Origin: CADEFX01 sp963806735
GTDB taxonomy: Bacteria > Pseudomonadota > Alphaproteobacteria > Rhizobiales > Hyphomicrobiaceae
Direction: 5' to 3'
NCBI GenBank assembly: GCA_963806735.1
Contig: CAWEBE010000016.1
Location: forward strand, 17,653 to 81,652
Length of the DNA stretch: 64,000 bases
Shown here: in pieces, positions 44,554 to 52,350 of the stretch
Layout: every line of letters starts with the position of its first letter
How positions within the stretch are numbered: the first letter of the stretch is position 1
The notes under the pieces: model-generated
What the model was told of the DNA's origin: nothing
What the model saw: the letters and a program-made list of their open reading frames with translations, nothing else
Database searches by the model: none
Program-made: the position numbers and the translations under genes

Positions 44554-45440
44554 CGCGCAGTCTCCTTCGCTTCGATCTCGGCGACGGCGCGCTTTGCGTC
44601 CTCAGGATCGAGGTAGCCCAGATGCCAGCCGGGCTCGGTCTCCATGTAGGACACGCCTTTACCTTTGATGGTCTTGGCGATGATGCAGGCCGGCCGCTCG
44701 CGCGATGTATCCGCCTTCACGCGGCGCAGCACCTCGGTCAACGCCGCCACGTCATGGCCGTCGACGGTGTGCACCTCCCAGCCGAACGCGCGCCATTTCT
44801 CGTCGAGCGGCTCGACGCCGATCACATCATCGACCTTGCCGTCGAGCTGGAAGCCGTTGCGGTCGATGATGGCGATCAGCCTCGAGGCCTTGTGGTGCGC
44901 GGCGCTGAGGGCCGCCTCCCACACCTGACCCTCCTGCATCTCGCCGTCGCCCAGCAGCGCAAACACCCTATAGCTCTCGCCGGTCCAGCGCTGTGCCATC
45001 ACCATGCCGAGACCGCCGGAAAGCGCATGGCCGATGGAGCCCGATGAGAAATCTACGCCTGGCACTTTGCGCATGTCCGGATGATCGCCGAGCGGGCTGC
45101 CGAGCCGCGTATATTCATCGAGCCAATCTTTTGGGAAGCAGCCGAGATCGGCGAGGATCGGGAACAGGCCGACCGCGGCGTGGCCCTTGCCCATGAGGAA
45201 ACGGTCTCGTCCTGGCCATTTCGGCTCGCCCCGGCGCAGCGTCATGACGTCGTAGTAGAGTGCCGAAAAAATCTCGGCTGCCGAGAAGGCGGACGTGTAA
45301 TGCCCGGTCTTGGCAATATCGATCAGGCGGATGGTCTCGAGTCGGACGAATTTCGCTCGCTCCTTCAGCATCGCCACCGTTTCCGGGCTCGGTGTATAGT
45401 CGTTCTGTCCGCGCTGTTCGGACGCCTCTTTGGCAGCCAT
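44550..45440 (-). CDS. Transketolase, N-terminal subunit
   Basis: This 296-residue protein is the ThDP pyrophosphate-binding half. It has RFLMGKGHAAVGLFPILADL, then GSIGHALSGGLGMVMA and the cofactor motif GDGEMQEGQVWEA at 164-176 followed by IIDRNGFQLDG. It works with the C-terminal subunit encoded next to transfer two-carbon ketol units between sugars. A good ribosome binding site, GAGGAGATAGG, stands before the ATG. It follows the glycerol-dehydrogenase-like gene by 5 bases. Confidence 0.93.
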   Translation of the reverse strand: MAAKEASEQRGQNDYTPSPETVAMLKERAKFVRLETIRLIDIAKTGHYTSAFSAAEIFSALYYDVMTLRRGEPKWPGRDRFLMGKGHAAVGLFPILADLGCFPKDWLDEYTRLGSPLGDHPDMRKVPGVDFSSGSIGHALSGGLGMVMAQRWTGESYRVFALLGDGEMQEGQVWEAALSAAHHKASRLIAIIDRNGFQLDGKVDDVIGVEPLDEKWRAFGWEVHTVDGHDVAALTEVLRRVKADTSRERPACIIAKTIKGKGVSYMETEPGWHLGYLDPEDAKRAVAEIEAKETAR

Positions 45441-45445
45441 TTTTC

Positions 45446-46528
45446 CTATCTCCTCGTGAGGACTTCGAGCGTCTTCATGCCGGCGACCATCTCGTCGATA
45501 GTCAACTGCCGCTCGAAGTTGCGTGCCAACGGCGCGGCGAGTGACGGCTCGGCGATCCTGCGTAGGTCATCATCAGTGATGTCGGTGGCCTTGAGATCGG
45601 CAAGCGACTTCGGCAATCCGACCACGTCATAGAATGACAGCAGATCGGACATAAAAGCGGCATCCCGCTTCTCGAGAACGAGCTGAAGCAGCAGGCCGTA
45701 GGCAACCTGCCAGCCGTGCACAGCTTCGCGCGGGCCCGGCACACGCGAAAGCCCGCGCGTCATGGCATGGGCAATGGACAGGCCGCCGCTCTCGAAGCCA
45801 AGCCCGCTCATCAGCAGCGCCGCCTCGACGACACGCTCGAATGCCGCGTTCGGCTGTCCCGATCCGGTCACGTCGAGTGCTTCCTTGCTGTCGGCGCGCA
45901 GGATGCGATAGCACTCGTTCGCCAGCGCCAGCGCGGCCAGCGACGGACGCGCGCCGAACATATTCGGTCCGCCGGATTTGAGGCACTGCTCGGCCTCGAA
46001 CTTCTTCGTCAGCCCATCGGCGATCCCCATGGCCAGGTATTGGCGCGGCGCCTTGGCGATCAGTGCCGTGTCGACAATGGCATAGCGTGGGTTGGCGGGG
46101 AGATGCCCGACCTCGACGAGTTGGTGATGATCGTCATAGACGACATAATTTTTCGACGTTGGCGCATCGTTGGAGGCAACAGTGGGAAGCGTGATGAGCG
46201 ACCCGCCGCGCGCGTGGTTGAGTGCCTTGCCGGCGTCGATGCCCTTGCCGCCACCTGCCCCGACAATGACGTCAGCCTTGGCATCGCCGAATGCGGCTTT
46301 CAGGCGCTCGATGCCCGCGTGCGTCACCTCGCTGCCGAACTCGAGGAAGCGAATGTCGACACTGGCGTCTTTGCAGGACTGCGTCACGGACTGCCGCACG
46401 AGATTGATCACGAAGGCATCCGAGACAAGGACCGCCGACTTTCCGCACTGGGCGATGCACGCGCCGATTTGCGAGATTACACCCGGACCCTGGATGTAGC
46501 GGCCCGGAGAACCGAACATCATATGCAC
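45446..46528 (-). CDS. Iron/zinc-containing alcohol dehydrogenase, glycerol dehydrogenase (GldA)-like
   Basis: The 360-residue protein has the family NAD-binding GAGGGKGIDAGKALN at about 90-104 and LPTVASNDAPTS. The metal ligands lie in GIADGLTKKFEA (Asp), SIAHAMTRG (His) and AVHGWQVAYG (His), all at the expected places. GldA interconverts glycerol and dihydroxyacetone; relatives act on other short polyols or hydroxyketones. The start is GTG at 46528 with GGGAGAAG before it; an ATG two codons on is possible. It leads the cluster with transketolase, and dihydroxyacetone-like ketols are plausible links between the two enzymes. Confidence 0.9.
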   Translation of the reverse strand: MHMMFGSPGRYIQGPGVISQIGACIAQCGKSAVLVSDAFVINLVRQSVTQSCKDASVDIRFLEFGSEVTHAGIERLKAAFGDAKADVIVGAGGGKGIDAGKALNHARGGSLITLPTVASNDAPTSKNYVVYDDHHQLVEVGHLPANPRYAIVDTALIAKAPRQYLAMGIADGLTKKFEAEQCLKSGGPNMFGARPSLAALALANECYRILRADSKEALDVTGSGQPNAAFERVVEAALLMSGLGFESGGLSIAHAMTRGLSRVPGPREAVHGWQVAYGLLLQLVLEKRDAAFMSDLLSFYDVVGLPKSLADLKATDITDDDLRRIAEPSLAAPLARNFERQLTIDEMVAGMKTLEVLTRR

Positions 46529-46571
46529 GACGCTTCTCCCTTCGCGACCGGCGCCATCACCGTGCCAGTGC

Positions 46572-46582
46572 TATATCATATA
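46572..46582. promoter_or_regulatory. AT-rich palindrome upstream of the gldA-like/transketolase cluster (candidate operator or promoter)
   Basis: TATATCATATA is an 11-base palindrome with a single central base, in an otherwise GC-rich region, 44 bases upstream of the GTG that starts the cluster. It lies in the 104-base space after the upstream ABC permease gene, the only space in the run long enough for a new promoter. The GntR regulator encoded in the cluster could bind here, and the stretch could also supply the -10 box. Confidence 0.4.
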
Positions 46583-46632
46583 TCCTGTTATTGCCGATCC
46601 CGGCGCTCTTGCCAACCGGCTTCGAGCAAAAG

Positions 46633-47421
46633 CTAGATCGTGACCTCACGCTGCAATTCGGCGGTTTTCCAGGGCATCAGCCACATCTCCGCAGCGCGAA
46701 CCAGCATGTTGAGGAGGAACGCCAGCAACATGATGACGATGAGGGCCGCGAACACGCCGGCCGTGTCGAACTGTCCCGATGCGTTGGCCAACAGAAAACC
46801 CAGTCCCCGGTTCGAGGCGATCAGCTCGCCGACGATGGCGCCAATGAGTGCATAGGGTACCGAGATGCGCAGCCCCGCGAACACCCAGGTGATGGCTGAC
46901 GGCAGCACGACCTTGGTCAGAACGTGGCGCTCGCTCGCGCCCATCAGATACATGATGGACTCGAGCTCGCGGCTGACGTTGCGCACGCCTGTATAGGTGT
47001 TGAGGAACACGAGGAAGAAGACAACCGTGGCCGTCAGGGTGATCTTCATGCCGATGCCAATGCCGATCCATAGGATGAAGAGAGGCGCCAGCGCGATCTT
47101 GGGCAGGCTGTAAAAGGCGAGGATGAACGGGTGCAGCAGCTCGGCGAGAAGATGGATGCGCCCCAGAATGACGCCCACCGTGACGCCGATCGACGCCCCC
47201 ACCAGGAAGCCGACAAAGGCCTCCAACGCTGTGATGCCGATATGAAAGAAGAGGTTGCCGCCAGCCAGCCACGAGCCGAGCGCCTTGGCAATCGCCGACG
47301 GCTTGCTCACGAAAAACTCAGGGACAATGATGCCGGACGACAGCTCCCACAGGCCCATGATCGAAGCCAGAAGCAGCAGGCGCATGGCGTTGAGCTTGAA
47401 GGATCGGTTTCCTTTGTCCAT
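46633..47421 (-). CDS. ABC transporter permease, nitrate/sulfonate/taurine type (second system)
   Basis: The 262-residue membrane protein has about six hydrophobic segments. Its coupling loop region ESIMYLMGASERHVLTKVVL matches SsuC/TauC-type permeases. TTAGGAGCATTTGTC stands before the ATG. It follows the ATPase gene by 11 bases, in the order binding protein, ATPase, permease. The downstream transketolase cluster on the same strand suggests that the imported compound is fed into it. Confidence 0.9.
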   Translation of the reverse strand: MDKGNRSFKLNAMRLLLLASIMGLWELSSGIIVPEFFVSKPSAIAKALGSWLAGGNLFFHIGITALEAFVGFLVGASIGVTVGVILGRIHLLAELLHPFILAFYSLPKIALAPLFILWIGIGIGMKITLTATVVFFLVFLNTYTGVRNVSRELESIMYLMGASERHVLTKVVLPSAITWVFAGLRISVPYALIGAIVGELIASNRGLGFLLANASGQFDTAGVFAALIVIMLLAFLLNMLVRAAEMWLMPWKTAELQREVTI

Positions 47422-47432
47422 GACAAATGCTC

Positions 47433-48224
47433 CTAACCAGCCTCACCGCGTGTTTGCGTGAGCGTGGGAGTGATCAGGTCCCAAAGATCAGCCGCAAGCT
47501 TCTGATAAGCTGGATTGTGCCGCAGCCGTATCAGATCACGGTCACGCGGCAGCGGCGATTGGATGATTTGGCGGATCGTGCCTGGGCGCGGCGAGAAGAC
47601 GACGCAGCGGTCGCCCAAGGCTGCCGCCTCGTCGAGATCGTGCGTCACGAACAGCACGGACTTATTCAGCCGACGGCTGAGGTGCAGCAGCTCAATCTGC
47701 ATGTTGAGACGAAGCTGGGCATCCAGTGCCGCAAACGGCTCGTCGAGGAGTAGTGTTTCGGGATCATAAGCCAGCAGTCGGGCAAGCGCTGTCCGCTTGC
47801 GCATGCCGCCCGACAGCTGCGCCGGATAGGACTTCTCGAAACCAGAGAGACCGACAAGCTCGATGAGCGCCTGAACGCGGTCGCGCATCTGCGCGGCAGG
47901 TTTGTTCTGGATCTCGAGCGGAACCTGGATATTGCCAACCACATCTCGCCACGGAAGGAGATGATCGTTCTGCGTCATGTACCCGGTCTTGAGGTTGACG
48001 CGTTTCACCTCCGTGCCGGTGTAGGACACCGATCCTATCGACGGCTGAAAGAGCCCTGCCACCATGTTCAGAAGCGTGGACTTGCCGCAGCCGGACGGTC
48101 CGACAAGAGTGACAAACTCGCCGCGCGCGACATCAAGGTCGACGCCGCGCACGGCCTCCACAGTCCTGCCCTCGACATGGAAGGTCTTGCCGACATTGCG
48201 GAACGCGATGAGCGGGGCGGTCAT
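47433..48224 (-). CDS. ABC transporter ATP-binding protein, nitrate/sulfonate/taurine type (second system)
   Basis: This 263-residue ATPase has Walker A GPSGCGKST, signature LSGGMRKR, Walker B LLLDEPFAALDAQ and the His switch in VTHDLDEAAA. It is of the SsuB/TauB/ThiZ class. Its sequence differs from the ATPase at 4679, so the two importers are separate systems. It stands 84 bases after the binding-protein gene. Confidence 0.92.
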   Translation of the reverse strand: MTAPLIAFRNVGKTFHVEGRTVEAVRGVDLDVARGEFVTLVGPSGCGKSTLLNMVAGLFQPSIGSVSYTGTEVKRVNLKTGYMTQNDHLLPWRDVVGNIQVPLEIQNKPAAQMRDRVQALIELVGLSGFEKSYPAQLSGGMRKRTALARLLAYDPETLLLDEPFAALDAQLRLNMQIELLHLSRRLNKSVLFVTHDLDEAAALGDRCVVFSPRPGTIRQIIQSPLPRDRDLIRLRHNPAYQKLAADLWDLITPTLTQTRGEAG

Positions 48225-48308
48225 TTCCAGTCATTCACTCATGATGGGCCGGCTGCGCGAGGACAGATCGGCGTCCGGCGGCCGCATTCAGCGGCCGCCG
48301 TCGCCAGA

Positions 48309-49358
48309 TCACTTCTTGCCGAGAGCCGCCAGCGCCCTGGCGGAATAGTCGTTCGTCCACCCTGTATTGAGGACCGCCTTATCAAGCGGGTCGCCGCTCT
48401 GGTATTCGTTCACGAAGTTGACGATACGCTCCATCATCGCGCGGTTGACCTCGATCGTTTTCGGGAACGAGGGAATGGCGGTTTTCCAGACCTCGTCGAA
48501 TAGTGCCTTGTCGGTCTTCTCGCTGTACTTCGCCGCCACCAGATCGCGCGCCTTGTTCGTGAGTTGCGGGTCGTGGATGGCGTCCAGTGCGCGCTGCTCC
48601 GCTTTGAGGAAGCGCACCGTCAGGTCGGGATTGGCCTGTACCCAGGACTTGCGTACCACGAGGCCGATGTACACGAAGCCGTCGAGCTGTTTGATCTCGC
48701 CAGCCGACGTGTGAAACATCATCTTGGCGCCGTGGTTCTTGATGGCATCGTCCGACACCGGCGAGGGAAAGATGAACCCGTCGATGCGGTTTTGCCCAAG
48801 GGCGGCAATCATGTTCTCGCCTGTGCTCATGGCCGTCATCGTCAGGTCACGCTGAACGTTGAGCCCGGCTTCCTTGGCCAGCAGCTCGACCAGCTGACTG
48901 GAGCCGCCGCCCATGGAGGCAACGCCGATAGTCATGCCTTTCAGCGCCTTGAGCTTATCCTGGTAGGAGCTGGATTCCGTCAGGTTGTTCTTCTTCGCCC
49001 AGGCCGATGTCATGAGCACATTGTCGGCGTACTGCGAGATCGAGGGGGCAATGATCATCACATCGCTGCCCTTGGCGTGCGCGCGGAAGGCGGAGGCCGG
49101 CGCTCCGACATTGACTTGGGCATCGCCGCCTACCACCGCCGCAAGCGACTTGGTGCCTCCGCCGGTGCGGATCATCTCGGTCTCGATGCCCTCGTCGGAA
49201 AAGTACCCGAGCTGCTCGGCGGTCAGCGTGGGCCAGTACAGGACTCCCCAGCTCGACATGACGATGGTCATCTTGTCCTTGGCCGCTGCGGCGTGTGCGC
49301 TCAGCATCATCGCCGCTGCGGCCACTACCGCGCCCAGTGTTCTCAGTGTGCCTTGCAT
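48309..49358 (-). CDS. ABC transporter substrate-binding protein, NitT/TauT family (second system)
   Basis: The 349-residue periplasmic protein has a signal peptide, MQGTLRTLGAVVAAAAMMLS, cleaving near AAAA-K at about residue 27. The mature part is NMT1/SsuA-like (MSSWGVLYWPTLTAEQLGYF, SDEGIETEMIRTGGGTKS). AGGAGACGAACC directly precedes the ATG at 49358; the frame continues 51 codons upstream without a signal-like start. It probably binds a small sulfonate, pyrimidine-like or other organic ligand. It lies 47 bases downstream of the aldolase gene. Confidence 0.9.
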   Translation of the reverse strand: MQGTLRTLGAVVAAAAMMLSAHAAAAKDKMTIVMSSWGVLYWPTLTAEQLGYFSDEGIETEMIRTGGGTKSLAAVVGGDAQVNVGAPASAFRAHAKGSDVMIIAPSISQYADNVLMTSAWAKKNNLTESSSYQDKLKALKGMTIGVASMGGGSSQLVELLAKEAGLNVQRDLTMTAMSTGENMIAALGQNRIDGFIFPSPVSDDAIKNHGAKMMFHTSAGEIKQLDGFVYIGLVVRKSWVQANPDLTVRFLKAEQRALDAIHDPQLTNKARDLVAAKYSEKTDKALFDEVWKTAIPSFPKTIEVNRAMMERIVNFVNEYQSGDPLDKAVLNTGWTNDYSARALAALGKK

Positions 49359-49405
49359 GGTTCGTCTCCTCCAATTCGTCTGCTTTTTGAGATCGAGTTT
49401 GCGCG

Positions 49406-50188
49406 TCAGCTCTTTCCTTGCCTGATGGCGCTGACATTCTTCTTGAAACCGTCGAGCAACATCTGAACGTCGCTCGAATAGGCGAGCAACAGAACTCCCG
49501 CCTCCTTCCACTGCTGCGCCTGCTCGTAGCTGGAAACCAGCATCGAGCAGTGCTTGCCGTGCTTCTTGGCGGCTGCGACGATCAGGTCGCGCTTCTCGTC
49601 CAGCACTTTTCCCTGGTTCGGCTTGCCGAACACGCCCAGGTCCTGCGCCAAATCCGCCGGTCCGAGCGTCAGCGCGTGGATGCCTGGCATGGCGGCGATC
49701 TCATCGAGATGATCGAACGCGCCGTCGGTCTCCAGCATGACGGTGACGAACACCTGTTTGTTGGCGAAGGCCCGGCGCTCCAGCTCTGTTCCCGCCGTGT
49801 CGTAGTCGTTGCCGGGACTGGGGCCGGCCGCGCCCCTGAGGCCAAGCGGCGCATAGTACGCCGCCGAGACGATCTCGGCGGCCTGTTGGGCGGTCTCCAC
49901 TTGAGGACAATGAATATTCCACACCCCGATGTCGAGCAGGCGTGTGATCCATTCGCGATTGGCCTTGGGTGGCCGCACGACCAGCGCGAAATCGAGCGCC
50001 CGTGCCAGCACGGCCATGTTGGCGACGGTTTCCATCGACGGCGACGAGTGCTCGATATCGTAGCGGGCGAAATCGAGCCCGGCTGCCTTCAGCAACGGCA
50101 GGATTGCCGGATTGCGGATCAGGTTGATCCAGGTGCCGAGCTGCAGCTCGCCACGCTCGAGCGCCGCGCGCATGGGATTCGACTGCAT
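49406..50188 (-). CDS. HpcH/HpaI aldolase/citrate lyase family protein
   Basis: This 260-residue TIM-barrel aldolase has LDFARYDIEHSSPSMETVAN near residue 39, then LDIGVWNIHCPQVETAQQA and VMLETDGAFDHLDEIAAMPG. ALTLGPADLAQDLG, the metal- and pyruvate-binding region, follows. Family enzymes split 2-keto-3-deoxy or 4-hydroxy-2-oxo acids into pyruvate and an aldehyde. AAGGAGAGGACA stands before the ATG at 50188. It lies between the MDR oxidoreductase and the second NitT-type importer, and could complete breakdown of a sugar-acid-like product of the cluster. Confidence 0.9.
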   Translation of the reverse strand: MQSNPMRAALERGELQLGTWINLIRNPAILPLLKAAGLDFARYDIEHSSPSMETVANMAVLARALDFALVVRPPKANREWITRLLDIGVWNIHCPQVETAQQAAEIVSAAYYAPLGLRGAAGPSPGNDYDTAGTELERRAFANKQVFVTVMLETDGAFDHLDEIAAMPGIHALTLGPADLAQDLGVFGKPNQGKVLDEKRDLIVAAAKKHGKHCSMLVSSYEQAQQWKEAGVLLLAYSSDVQMLLDGFKKNVSAIRQGKS

Positions 50189-50222
50189 TGTCCTCTCCTT
50201 CCTCACGCCTTGCTGGAGGCAA

Positions 50223-51215
50223 TCAGCTCGCTTCGAGCAGCACCTTGCCGATGGTCGCGCGCGATTCCAGCAGCCGGTGGGCATCGCCCGCTTGCTCGAG
50301 GGGAAACACTCTGGCAACGGACACCTTCAGCGACCCGTCCTGGAGCCCGCCGAACAAATCATCGACGCGCTTCGCGATCTCCTCGCGCGTCCTTATGTGA
50401 TGACTGAGCCTCGGCCGCGTGAAGAAAATCGAGCCCGCTGCAGCCAGGTCCATCGTGCCGACGCTCTCCACCAGCCCGCTCGTGTTGCCGTAAAGGACGC
50501 ACAGGCCGCGCACGCGGACAGCCTTGATGCTGTCGTCGAGGGTGGCCTTGCCGATCGCGTCATAGACGACGTCGACGCCCTTGCCGTCGCTCCATGTCTT
50601 GATCTCCTGCAGAAACGGCGTGTCGCGATAGAGAATGATCTTGTCGGCACCCAACGACCGCACGAAATCGGCCTTCTCCTTCGAGCCTACCGTCGCGACC
50701 ACAGAGGCCCCTGCCTTCTTCGCGAGCTGCACCAGAATATGGCCGACGCCGCCAGCGGCGGCATGCACGAGGCACGACATGCCGGCCCTCAGCTTGCCCG
50801 TGTCGTAGGCCAGGTAATGTGCGGTCAGGCCCAGCGAGTAGACGGCGACCGCATCGCGCAAAGGCAGACCGGCGGGCACCTTCATGACGCGCCAGCCGGC
50901 GATGACGGCGTACTCAGCATAGCTTCCGAGCGTTTCGGCGTAGACGATTGAGTCTCCGACAGCCACATGGTTGACGCCGGAACCTACTGCCACAACCGTG
51001 CCGGCTCCTTCACCGCCGATCGGCAGCGGCGGATCGGTTTCCAGCAGCGGCTTGCCGGCTCGATACGTTCCCTCGCGCTGATAGACGTCGCCGAAGGTGA
51101 TGCCGGCATACTTGACCTTGACGAGAACCTCACCAGCCGCCGGCGTTGGCTGCGGCACCTCGCGCAGTGTCAGAACCTCGGGACCGCCTAGACGCGGCAC
51201 GACGATTGCACGCAT
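50223..51215 (-). CDS. Quinone oxidoreductase-like MDR family NADPH:dehydrogenase
   Basis: The 330-residue protein has the zinc-free MDR pattern of quinone oxidoreductases: MRAIVVPRLGGPEVLTLREV, GGEGAGTVVAVGSGV and the cofactor motif HAAAGGVGHILVQLAKKAGA. The Cys/His zinc ligands of alcohol dehydrogenases are absent. It reduces quinones or enones with NADPH. GGAGGTTTTTAC precedes the ATG. It stands 24 bases after the iron/polyamine-type ATPase gene and 34 bases before the aldolase. Confidence 0.92.
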   Translation of the reverse strand: MRAIVVPRLGGPEVLTLREVPQPTPAAGEVLVKVKYAGITFGDVYQREGTYRAGKPLLETDPPLPIGGEGAGTVVAVGSGVNHVAVGDSIVYAETLGSYAEYAVIAGWRVMKVPAGLPLRDAVAVYSLGLTAHYLAYDTGKLRAGMSCLVHAAAGGVGHILVQLAKKAGASVVATVGSKEKADFVRSLGADKIILYRDTPFLQEIKTWSDGKGVDVVYDAIGKATLDDSIKAVRVRGLCVLYGNTSGLVESVGTMDLAAAGSIFFTRPRLSHHIRTREEIAKRVDDLFGGLQDGSLKVSVARVFPLEQAGDAHRLLESRATIGKVLLEAS

Positions 51216-51239
51216 GTAAAAACCTCCTGCATTGAGCGG

Positions 51240-52343
51240 TCATGAGCTCGGTTTGGGACTTTCTCCGTCATCGTCGGCAATGACGGATATCTGGTCAGGG
51301 TCGATCTCCAGCGAGACACTCTCGCCCACGTGGCAGTCCTGGCCGGGCTCGGCGCTGACGATCAGGGAAGTACGCTCGGACAGCTTGACCGTGTAATCCC
51401 AATGATCGCCGAAGTAGGCGCGATCGGCGACCTCGCCGCGTAGCATGAGCATCCTCGGGTTGGTCGTGTGACTTATTGATGGTAGCAGCCGAATGCTGTG
51501 CGGCCGAACAGAAATGAGGCTCGACACCTTGTCCGCCGGGATCATTGGCAGCCTATCGGCAGCAATGGTAAAGGCGCCGAAGTCGAGCATGTCACCAGCG
51601 CGCCGGCCCGACAGGAAGTTGGTGCGGCCGATGAAGCTGGCGACGAACCGCGTGGCCGGCGCCCTATAGATCCGCCGCGGCGTATCGACCTGCTCGATGC
51701 GGCCGCCGCGCATGACGACGATGCGATCGGAGGCCACCATGGCCTCCGCCTGATCATGCGTGACGTAAACCGTGGTAATCCTGAATTCCTCGTGCATGCG
51801 GCGGATCTCGAGCCGCATCTCCTCGCGCAGATTGGCGTCGAGGTTGGACAGCGGCTCGTCGAGCAGCAGCACCTCCGGCTGCACGACGACGGCCCGGGCT
51901 AGTGCCACGCGCTGTTGCTGGCCACCGCTCAACTCCGAGGGATAGCGTTCCGCCTGAGCACCCAGGCGGACAACGTCCAGCATCTTGGTGACCCGCTTCC
52001 TGATCTCGTCTGCAGGCTGTCGGCGCAGCTCGAGCCCGAACGCTACGTTCTGATAGACCGTCATGTTGGGCCAGATGGCGTAGCTCTGAAAGATCATCGA
52101 CATACCCCGCCGCTCGGGCGGCAGCACGGCCTGCGGGGAAGAGATGGTTCTCCCGTTCAACTCGATCGTTCCACGGGTCGGTGCGATGAAGCCAGCGATC
52201 ATGCGCAGCATCGTCGTCTTGCCGCAACCTGAAGGTCCAAGCAGGGAGACGAACTCGCCCGCAGCAATGTCGAGCGAGAAGTCCTGCACCGCCGTGAACG
52301 TGCCGTAGTCGCAGCCGGCATTGGCGATCTTGAGCTTCGTCAT
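51240..52343 (-). CDS. ABC transporter ATP-binding protein, iron(III)/polyamine type (PotA/FbpC-like)
   Basis: This is a 367-residue ATPase with Walker A GPSGCGKTTMLRMIAG, signature LSGGQQQR, Walker B LLLDEPLSNLDANLREEMR and the His switch VTHDQAEAM. A C-terminal TOBE-like region follows (ISVRPHSIRLLPS onward). The start MTKLKIANAGCDYG at 52343 stands 7 bases after the permease stop, and GGGGGATAGCG overlaps that stop. It works with the two-domain permease and the binding protein upstream. The substrate may be iron, a polyamine, phosphonate or other small molecule. Confidence 0.92.
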   Translation of the reverse strand: MTKLKIANAGCDYGTFTAVQDFSLDIAAGEFVSLLGPSGCGKTTMLRMIAGFIAPTRGTIELNGRTISSPQAVLPPERRGMSMIFQSYAIWPNMTVYQNVAFGLELRRQPADEIRKRVTKMLDVVRLGAQAERYPSELSGGQQQRVALARAVVVQPEVLLLDEPLSNLDANLREEMRLEIRRMHEEFRITTVYVTHDQAEAMVASDRIVVMRGGRIEQVDTPRRIYRAPATRFVASFIGRTNFLSGRRAGDMLDFGAFTIAADRLPMIPADKVSSLISVRPHSIRLLPSISHTTNPRMLMLRGEVADRAYFGDHWDYTVKLSERTSLIVSAEPGQDCHVGESVSLEIDPDQISVIADDDGESPKPSS

Positions 52344-52350
52344 CCGCTCG

